A stretch of DNA of 64,000 nucleotides from Dromiciops gliroides (lineage: Eukaryota; Chordata; Mammalia; Microbiotheria; Microbiotheriidae), in assembly GCF_019393635.1 (NCBI RefSeq), contig NC_057863.1, positions 626,265,791 to 626,329,790 of the forward strand. Reading direction: 5' to 3'. Positions within the stretch are counted from its first letter, which is position 1, and each line of letters starts with the position of its first letter. A program made the position numbers and the translations under genes. Shown piece by piece: positions 56,616 to 64,000 of the stretch. The notes below the pieces were generated by a model. It saw nothing but the letters and a program-made list of their open reading frames with translations, was not told where the DNA came from and searched no databases.

Positions 56616-57437
56616 TCCTCAACAGGTAAGGCTGAAAAATAACCTGTAGATGGAGCCAGAAACTCAGGAGCCTATCTCAGGGCTCAACCCCAGTGGGGAA
56701 GAAGGGAGGGAGGTTTCATCCCTGAGTGCCCTTTTTCTCCCAGCAGCTCCTTCCCAGGGGGCCTCTCAAGATGTTAGTTGGACATCCTCCCCCTCCCTCT
56801 TTAGTGCCCTCTGCTCCCCGCCCCTTTTCCCAACAAACCCACGTCTAGGATTTCTTCTCTCCAGGTGTGCACAGGGGCAGGGAATGCATACTGGCATCAC
56901 CTGCCCCACCCAGGACAGGTTTACAGGAAGTCTCAGCCCCAGCCCACCCTTTGTGCAACGCTGTGGGGAAGCTGAGATGACAGCAACTGGTCCAAACCTG
57001 CCCTTGTGGTCCTTCTCCCTTGGAGAACATAAAAGCATTTAGTTTAAAAGATAAATTATCTCTTGGAAGCAGGGTTTTAAAAGAAACAACAAAAACTTCT
57101 TGACTGAATAATATACCTTTACCAGGTGTTCTTGCCACCAGTACACCAGGTTCTGTGTGGAGCCCGCAATTTAGTTTCCCCAGGCTACCCCATGTCTTCC
57201 TCTCCTGTGGCCAGGACAGCCTTGAAGAGGGATGGGATGACCCCAAAGCTTTTGGATATAGCCCTGAGCCAGCCAACACCACCACCCCCCAATCAGATTT
57301 CACTCTCTCCAATGTGCTCTTAATTGTGTACATCTGGAACACAAATTTTGAAGGCTGCTGTGAGCCCCTTGGGGTGTTTTTCTCATCCTTTCCTGTTTTC
57401 TAACCCAATTACCAGCCAAATGTCCATTTCTTTCTGT

Positions 57438-57454
57438 GTGGGGGGGGGGGGGGC
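57438..57454 (+). repeat. poly-G run with one C
   Basis: G-only run of about 14 followed by CGG, near the end of the inferred 3' UTR. Confidence 0.85.
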
Positions 57455-57548
57455 GGTGTTTGTAGAGAAATGATTTCTATTTCCGCACGGACAGGGTCCT
57501 CTTGTCCACCACAGGGCAAACGCATTTTTTATAAAATTCTCGTAATTT

Positions 57549-57554
57549 AATAAA
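57549..57554 (+). terminator. GPR157: candidate distal poly(A) signal AATAAA
   Basis: AATAAA followed within 10-40 bp by tgtgttcgtgg and tgatgtatttgg, a GU/U-rich downstream element. It lies where the SINE-free tract ends. Confidence 0.5.
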
Positions 57555-57684
57555 CTGCTATGTGTTCGTGGGAGTTGATGTATTTGGAGGGAAGGATGTT
57601 TGGCTCAATGTGTTTGTTGATGAAGCATCCACTCTGATTCCAGGGAGGAAGGGACATAGGACAGCAGAAAGAAGGATGGGTTTA

Positions 57685-57887
57685 GGGCAGCTAGGTGGTG
57701 CAGTGGATAAAGCACTGGCCTTGGATTCAGGAGGACCTGAGTTCAAATCCAGCCTCAGGCACTTGACACTTACTAGCTGTGTGACCCTGGGCAAGTCACT
57801 TAACTCCAATTGCCTCACCCAAAAAAAAAAAAAGAACAAAAGAAATTAAAATGTAACCAAAATAAATAAAATGAAATTTAAAAAAAG
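57685..57887 (+). repeat. tSINE-B with long A-rich tail
   Basis: Flanks AGAAGGATGGGTTTA / AGAAGAATGGGTTTA enclose the SINE and about 60 bp of AAAT/AAGA-rich tail. First young SINE after the gene. Confidence 0.9.
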
Positions 57888-57914
57888 AAGAAGAATGGGT
57901 TTAGAATCAGATTT

Positions 57915-58069
57915 GAAGGGGTAGCTAGGTGGTGCAGTGGATAAAGCACAGGCCCTGGATTCAGGAGGACCTGAGTTCAGAGCCGGCCTCAGACACTTGA
58001 CACTAGCTGTGTGACCCTGGGCAAATCACTTAATCGTCATTGCCCACCCCCCCCCAAAAAAAGAAAAAA
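57915..58069 (+). repeat. tSINE-A with poly-C expansion
   Basis: AATCAGATTT on both sides. CATTGCCC is followed by A then C(10) before the A tail. Confidence 0.9.
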
Positions 58070-58235
58070 TAATCAGATTTAGAGCTAGAAGGGACCTTAG
58101 GGGTCATGGAGTCCAACCCCTTCATTTTACAGAAGAGGAAACTGAGGGCCCAGAGGTAAAATGACTTTCAATTGAGATTGATTCAAACCCGCATCTTCTT
58201 AACTCCATGTCCAGAGCTCTATCCCCTAAATGTTA
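58068..58235 (-). repeat. MIR3-like element
   Basis: TTTAGAGCTAGAAGGGACC, CCTTCATTTTACAGAAGAGG, GATTCAAACCCGCATCTTC. Confidence 0.65.
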
Positions 58236-58387
58236 AGAACAAAGTAAAATGTAACTGGGAAATATTTAACAAAATAAAAAAAAATACAATAGATAATGTT
58301 AATACAGGCTGTTCTAGACCTCTACTTAAAGTGATTTTTACTTCATGGGAATTTGTCCTTACCCACCCACTTCACACAGCCTATATA

Positions 58388-58662
58388 ACGATTATTGTTT
58401 GGTTGTTTTTCAGTCATGTCTGAATCTTCATGACTCCATTTGGGGTTTGCTTGGTAGAGATACTGGAGTGGTTTGTCATTTCCTTCTCCAACTCATTTGA
58501 CAGATGAAGAACTGAGGCAAACAGGGTTAAAGTGACTTGCCCAGGGTCATTTGATTGTCACTGAGTCGTTTTTTCAGTCATGTGTGACTCTTGTGGCATC
58601 GTTTGGGGTAAGATACTGGAATGGTTTGCCATTTCCTTCTCCAGCTCATTTGACAGCCTATA
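58388..58662 (-). repeat. two MAR1-type 3' halves in direct tandem
   Basis: Both read TTTTCAGTCATGT, then a GACTC / TTTGGGGT block, GATACTGGA, TGGTTTG and CATTTCCTTCTCCA. Unit 1 is 58388-58550, unit 2 is 58551-58662. Confidence 0.7.
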
Positions 58663-59382
58663 CACCAAAAGCATACCCAAAATAATACCTTTATGCAAGC
58701 CATAAAATGGACTAAAATGAAGACAAATTAAATACTATATCATGATAACAAACTGAATTATGAAATGAACGTTAAAGTTAATGATGAAGCATGCACAATG
58801 ATGTACGGTAAAGTTAACATAGGTGTCCTTTCCACACCCACTGTACCCAGCTTTTATCACTGCAAAACATCTTTTATGAAGCTATCAAGCAATGTTCAGA
58901 GAGTGACTCTTTTTTCCTTTTTATATCTGAGCATATCAAACAATATTATCCTCAACTAGTCTTTGAACTTTTAAAAATCTTGAAGTTTTGGGATCCAATT
59001 TTTCAATACAAGAAAAAAATGCACTGAAATGATGAAATATTTCTGCCAACTGTTTTATTGTGAACCTTTATTGACTTAGAAAACCACACATTAACATTAT
59101 CTCCATTCTATGGTATTTTAAATGGTTTTTCCTTTTATTGTTTGTTTTTTTAGTTTTATTTTGTTAAATATCCCCCCATTACACTTCAGTCTGGTTCTGG
59201 TGGCACATGGGAGTGTTGTGGACCCTGTGTGCAGGCCTCATGCTTGGCATATCTTTCAGAATCTACACTATTAGAAGAAAAGTTAGTTCCTTCCTTCCCC
59301 CTTTCCCTTCTCTTTGTTATCTCTGACTTGCACAGGCTTGAAGTGAAGAGACTGCTTGGTGCTGGATCCCTCTCTGGTGGCA

Positions 59383-59609
59383 GATGGGTGGAGAAGTAGA
59401 TATGCCCCTGGGCCTGGAGCCAGGAAGATCTGAGTTCAAATCCAAGGCTCTCCTGGGTGGTCCTGGACAAGTCACTTAACTTCTGTCTGCTTCAGTTTCT
59501 TCATTTGTAAAATGTGGATAATAGCCCCTCCCTCACAGGGTTGTTGTGATCATAAAGTGAAATATTTGTAAACCCTTTAAGTGATATATGAATACTAGCT
59601 GTTACTATT
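59383..59609 (+). repeat. THER1/MIR-like SINE
   Basis: GGGCCTGGAGCCAGGAAGATC, CATTTGTAAAATGTGGATAAT, CACAGGGTTGTTGTGATC, ATATATGAATACTAGCTG. Confidence 0.7.
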
Positions 59610-59760
59610 ATTATTTTTTTTTTGGTGGGGCTATGGGGGTTAAGTGACTTGCCCAGGGTCACACAGCTAGTAAGTGTCAAGTGTCTGAGGCCAGATTTGA
59701 ACTCAGGTCCTCCTGAATCCAGGGCTGGTGCTTTATCCACTGCACCACCTAGTTGCCCCC
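59610..59760 (-). repeat. tSINE-A
   Basis: CTAGCTGTTACTATTA / CTAGCTGTTATTATTA flank it. Confidence 0.9.
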
Positions 59761-60065
59761 CTAGCTGTTATTATTACTATCATTATCGGCATAGGTGCTT
59801 AGACCTACTCTGTTTCTGACCTGATGACCCCCTGCTCTCTTAGAAACTTACCCTATTAATACAGAAGTTGGTGTGGACAGTAGTTGGGCTTAGCCCACTG
59901 AAATTCAGAACTCCTGAGCTCTAGAGATCCACTACCCTCGGCTCCTTCAACTGGGATTGTAAGTTTTTGTTACTATGCCCAGCCTAAACTCAGTCTTCTT
60001 GCCACCACCATATTCCTCCCCTTCCCATCTCCTCCTCATGTAGCTGCTTTGGTAACCCCTGTTCA

Positions 60066-60235
60066 CAGGATTATAGATTTAGAGCTGAAAGGGATCTTTG
60101 AGGCCACCTAGTGCAACCCCCTCGCCCCCTCATTTTATAGGGAAGGAAACTGAGGTCCAGAGTCCTTGTTAACTACTAAGTACTTCAGGACAGGATTTGA
60201 ACCCAGGTCCTCCAGGGTCTGAGCCTTGGGCCCTT
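60066..60235 (-). repeat. MIR3-like element
   Basis: TAGATTTAGAGCTGAAAGGG, CCCCTCATTTTATAGGGAAGG, GATTTGAACCCAGGTCCTCC. Confidence 0.65.
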
Positions 60236-60733
60236 TCCATTATTATTCTGTGTGGCCTGTTCCAGACAAGGGAAACAGGAAAAACTTATCCATGTGAGAT
60301 GGGGCAACTGAGTTCTTCCATGGTGTGTTAGGGGGTGGTGGTGGGCAACATTATTTCTAGGGATATGGGGCTCAAGGGCTCAGATTTCCTTAGCAGGAGT
60401 TGCTCCTGGGCATCTCCACAGAACAGGTTGTACAGATGAATAATGGGCACAGCCTTGATTCCATCCAGAGGAGGACAGAGAGTTGGGAGGGGCCCTTCTA
60501 CAGTTGGATCAGACCTGTCACACACACACACAGACCCTAGAAAGCTGATTTGAGGAAGATTGCCCTGAAGATTGGGGAGGGCTCATGTGAGTGAGGGAGA
60601 TTTGAACCTGTGTCTCTCCTGGCTCCCAGACCTGTTCTCTCTCCACTGTAATACACTACCTCTCCTCATGCTACTTCCTCATTAAGTCTCATCTCAGGTT
60701 ACTAAAGATTTGGGGGGTACCTCACAGATTTAT

Positions 60734-61150
60734 GGGCATCTGGGTGGCACCACAGTAGACAGAGTGCTGGTCCTGAAGTCAGGAATTCATCTTCCCGAGT
60801 CCAAATTGAGCCTCAGACACTAGGCGTGTGACCCTGGGGCAAATCTCTTAACCCTGTTTGCCTCAGTTTCCTCATCTGTAAAATGAAGTGGAGAAGGAAA
60901 CAGTACACCACTCCAGTATCTCTGCCAAGAAAACCCCAAATGAAGCCACAAAGAGTTGGATTGGGGGCGCAGCTAGGTGGCACAGTGGATAAAACACCAG
61001 CCCTGGATTTAGGAGGACGTGAGTTTAAATTTGGTCTCAGACACTTGACATTTACTATCTTGGTGACCCTGGGCAAGTCATTTAACACTCATATTGCCCC
61101 ACAAAAAACAAAACAAAAAACCCCCAAAGAGTTGGAATGAACAACAATAA
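60734..61150 (+). repeat. MAR1-type long SINE split by a tSINE
   Basis: GGGCATCTGGGTGGCACCAC, GAAGTGGAGAAGGAAACAG, TCTGCCAAGAAAACCCC; resumes AAAGAGTTGGAATGAACAAC. Confidence 0.75.
60961..61124 (+). repeat. tSINE-A
   Basis: Duplication CAAAGAGTTGGA. Tail of (AAAC)n plus a C run. Confidence 0.92.
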
Positions 61151-61364
61151 GAACTTTAAAAGTCAGTGGTTTAAAAAAAAGCATTTCATTTGACAACCTT
61201 TGCTTCCTGAGTCCTTATTATCCAGGAGTGACCCCATAGGTTAAAGAAATATGAGTGGGTGTTGAGTGATCATTTGTCTTTAAAACTGAAAATAGGATTT
61301 TCTCCTTGATGCAATTAATCATGTAATTTGATAACTGAAAGAGGGCTAGCAGGGGCCTAGCCCC

Positions 61365-61490
61365 TCTTTTTTTTGTTTTTTTGAGGCAATTGGGGTTAAG
61401 TGATTTGCCCAGGGTTACTTCACTAGTAATTACCCAATGTAGAATTTGAACTCAGGTCTTCCTGACTCCAGATCCAGCTCTATCCACTAT
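61365..61490 (-). repeat. old tSINE-B-like copy, degraded
   Basis: GAGGCAATTGGGGTTAAGTG, GAATTTGAACTCAGGTCTTCC; middle and head eroded. Confidence 0.65.
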
Positions 61491-61564
61491 ATCCTGCCAG
61501 GGATGCCAGAACAAGAGGCAGAATGGTCCTGTGGAAAGAGTGCTGGATTTAGCAAGGTAGATCT

Positions 61565-61722
61565 TTTTATTTTTATTATTATTATTGGGGGGGCAATGCG
61601 GGTTAAGTGACTTGCCCAGGGTCACACAGCTAGTAAGTGTCAAGTGTCTGAGGCCGGATTTGAACTCAGGTCCTCCTGAGTCCAGGGCCGGTACTTTATC
61701 CACTTGTACCACCTAGCTGCCC
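61565..61722 (-). repeat. tSINE-A
   Basis: Perfect duplication AGCAAGGTAGATCT; it interrupts a + strand MIR (61510-61800). Confidence 0.93.
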
Positions 61723-61954
61723 CAGCAAGGTAGATCTGAGTTCAAACCCTGCTACCACTTATTATTTAACTTCTCTGATGTCTAAAGCCCCTTCTAACTG
61801 TAAATCTTAAGCTCTTATTCAATGCCATAAACATTTGTTAAGTGCCTACTGTTTACCAGACACAATTACTCTGTGCCAAGCTAGATAGGCACTAGGAATA
61901 CAAAGATAAAACAGTTCCTGTCCCCCAGGAGACTATACTCTATTGGGATGAAAC

Positions 61955-62170
61955 ATCTATAGATGTTGTTGTTCGTCCTTCATTTTCCAAGAGGACCGAT
62001 GTCATCACTGGGTGACATCTTCACAAGCACTTGAATTGGATTTATGGCAATGCCTTGGAGTTTTTTGGAGTCTTGAATTGGATTTAAGTGAGGCAGAGTC
62101 GCCCAAAGTCATCGGCCTCACTGCCTCTTCCACAGTCATCCTAGTTCAGTGGCAGCAGATGGCTTTGGCT
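61955..62170 (-). repeat. SINE of the third family, 3' part
   Basis: GTTGTTGTTCGTCCTTCATT, GAGGACCGATGTCATCACTG, GAATTGGATTTAAGTGAGGC, CAGTCATCCTAGTTCAG. Confidence 0.55.
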
Positions 62171-62884
62171 TCTTCCATGTCTGACCAAGCTCTAAGCGCT
62201 CCGCGGCTCCCGCTTTAGCCACCTTTGTGGCGCTTGGAATAAATTGCTCTTATTTTCCCATTCCATTGTGGGGGAATCTTCAAACACTTGGGGTAGAGAC
62301 TCCCCTAACTCACCAACAGCCTGGTTTAACCTGTTTACTGGGAGGGTTTTACTGGGTGTGGCCTCTACACGTGCTAGACAGCTTCTCGAGCCCAGCCTTC
62401 TGCTCTGTGTATTTACAGAGTTTACTACCCATCTCTGGAATGTTCGGATACAAAGAAGGACAAGGTACAGTGTGTCCCAAAAGTCTTAATGCAGTCGAGA
62501 ACTTTGATAGATTATACACTAGTGTGTATTTTGGAGATCACGGGTCCGGTAGAAAGGACAGGTTGTTAAATGTAGAACAGAAGGTTCCAAAGAATAGGAG
62601 GTTCCAGAGGTCGGGGAGAACAGGATGAGGACACAAGACGGAGTGTGTGGAATGGGAGGAGCAGCACTGCAGATGTCCGACAGATGTGCATTCTGAGATG
62701 GGGCATGGGGAAGCAGAGAGGAGTGTTGTATTCCACATCTGCATGGGGGGTGGGGGGTGGGGAGGTGGAGACCCTCACCAGCAAAATCATGCCTCCTTGG
62801 AGTATATATAAATTATTTTTAAAGTCCTTGTAAAAGGATCCACTGGATCCTTGGCTTTCATAAAATCTGTGGTTGTTACACATC

Positions 62885-62885
<1 letters not shown>
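62171..62885. other. intergenic sequence, nothing recognised
   Basis: Unique. ATTTTCCCATTCCATTGTG and GTGTCCCAAAAGTCTTAATGCAG near 62470 faintly recall a mariner-type end, not supported further. Confidence 0.3.
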
Positions 62886-62887
<2 letters not shown>

Positions 62888-62955
<68 letters not shown>

Positions 62956-63190
62956 CTATCCCTCTCTTCTTTCTCTCTCTCTCTTTCTCTCTCCCTCCTC
63001 CTCCCACCATCTCTTTCTGTGTTTCTCTCTGTGTCTCTGTCTCCCTCTCCCTCTCTCTCCCTCCCTCCTTCCCTCCCTTCCTCTCTCTTTTTCTCTTTGT
63101 CTATCTGTCTCTCTGCCCCTCTCTCTCCTTCCCTCTCCTCCCTCTCCCTTCCCTATCTACCCCCTTCCCTCTCCTCCTCCCTCCCCCTTC
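62888..63190 (+). repeat. (CT)n pyrimidine tract
   Basis: (CT)31-type perfect start, then CTTT/CCCT-rich; essentially no purine except G in TGTCTC spots. Confidence 0.93.
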
Positions 63191-63229
63191 AAAAAAGAAA
63201 TCAAAGTTCAATGAACAACTAGGGGAAAA

Positions 63230-63450
63230 TAGCTTGTCCAAAATAACCCTCGTGTGGAAGAGGGATTAGCCTTCTATTACTTGGCCCCAGGAGCAATGGG
63301 TGGAAGCTGCAATCAGGTCAATGCAGACCTGAACGCCTTCCCAGCCATTAGGATCAGAGGGCCATAGACCTAGAGCCACAGGAGAGCTTGGAGTCCAAGC
63401 TACCTCACAGTGAAGGGGCTGCCTGCTCTTGCAGAAGTGGAGTGAAGCCA
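63230..63450 (+). repeat. CR1/L3-type LINE 3' fragment
   Basis: GTGTGGAAGAGGGATTAGCC, TTGGCCCCAGGAGCAATGGG, TGGAAGCTGCAATCAG. Confidence 0.55.
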
Positions 63451-63752
63451 GAAAGTAAAGAAAGGCAAGATGACCACGAGAGGGCACTATTGTAAAGAGA
63501 ATCCTTCTGGGTTCTGTGAAGAACCAGCCAGACTCCAAGGTCAGAAAGAGATTCTGTGAAAATGAGCAGCAGCCAATGGTGGCGAATTCAGGGTTTAATG
63601 AATGGAACAGAAGAGAGGTTTCTGATGAAAGGAAAGAAATATTTACCAAGTACTTATATTATTTATATTTGCTATATATTGTCATGTCATGTCATATCAT
63701 ATCAATCATATGATCCTTACAAGAACCTTGGGAGGGTAGATATTATCTTCCC

Positions 63753-64000
63753 CCCACTTAATAGTATTTATTATTTTTCCCAATTACATGTAAAGATAAT
63801 TTTCAACATTCATTTTTGTAAGATTTTGAGTTCCAAGTTTTTCTCCTTCCCTCCCTTTCCTCCCCCCACCCCAAGACAGGAAGCAGTTTGATACTTATAC
63901 AGTACAATCATGATAATTTATACTTTCCACATTAGTCATGTTGTGAAAGAAGAATCAAAACAAAAGGGAAAAACCACAAGAAAGAAAAAAACAATAAATA
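63753..64000 (-). mobile_element. marsupial L1-type 3' UTR, cut by window edge
   Basis: CCCAATTACATGTAAAGATAA, TTTTCAACATTCATTTTTG, TTCCACATTAGTCATGTTGTG; collinear with 32845-33120. Confidence 0.75.

Larger units (their letters stand above)
53812..57575 (+). other. GPR157: probable 3' UTR of GPR157
   Basis: Downstream of the stop there are 3.7 kb with no young SINE; the next one starts at 57685. Only old MIR-type copies (55515-55712, 56090-56300, 56388-56615) and a GT tract interrupt it. AATAAA occurs at 54768 and 57549; the second is followed by a GT/T-rich stretch typical of cleavage sites. The extent is inferred, not proven. Confidence 0.55.

Noticed and set aside
1..64000. Dozens of short open frames with DKALALDSGGPEFKSGLRHL-type or LSDLPRVTQLVSVKCLRPDL-type translations
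   Set aside because: They are the two strands of the tSINE read through by chance and recur with every SINE copy. They are not genes.
57600..64000. First exon of the SLC2A5/SLC2A7 glucose-transporter neighbours
   Set aside because: No frame with sugar-transporter motifs or matching splice sites was seen. The neighbour, if conserved, lies outside the window.

Overview
The window is nuclear DNA from a marsupial. It holds one protein-coding gene that I can support, surrounded by dense transposon debris. The marsupial call rests on about fifty copies of a roughly 145-bp tRNA-derived SINE (head GGGGCAGCTAGGTGG, B-box-like GAGTTCAAATCC, A-rich tail), on longer MAR1-type SINEs, and on marsupial-type L1 3' ends. 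The copy density suggests an Australian lineage such as a dasyurid, but I cannot fix the species. Two subfamilies are visible and are used below. tSINE-A usually reads GGATTCAGG, CACTTGACACTT and ends AACCCTCATTGCCC. tSINE-B usually reads GGAGTCAGG, CACTTAACACTT and ends AACCCCAATTGCCTCAC. Mixed copies occur.

The gene is GPR157, an orphan seven-transmembrane receptor, on the + strand. It has four coding exons (17464-17858, 40826-41039, 50499-50693, 53620-53811) with canonical GT/AG junctions. The joined frame is 996 nt, 331 residues plus a stop. A CpG-rich promoter with GC boxes and a (CAG)9 tract lies at about 16660-17100, followed by a pyrimidine-rich probable 5' UTR. A long 3' UTR probably runs to a poly(A) signal at 57549.

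Layout: 1-16600 is intergenic and repeat-rich. It includes a solo LTR nested in a SINE (14102-14511) and a ~410-bp, ~99% identical inverted repeat (14661-15080 / 15577-15984). 16660-17860 is the promoter and exon 1. 17859-40825 is intron 1 (23 kb: SINEs, L1 and L2 ends, purine tracts). 41040-50498 is intron 2 (a tandem array of L2-tail units, a long GA tract, a decayed RTE LINE, stacked SINEs). 50694-53619 is intron 3 (a TCTG minisatellite and a chimeric retrocopy of intron-2 sequence). 53812-57570 is the probable 3' UTR, free of young SINEs. 57600-64000 is repeat-rich intergenic DNA ending in an L1 3' end cut by the window edge.

No operon, CRISPR array, tRNA or rRNA gene, or new multigene system is present. 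The most notable observations are the chimeric retrocopy at 52683-52992, whose source-like sequence lies 6.5 kb upstream in the same gene, and the recent inverted duplication upstream of the promoter.
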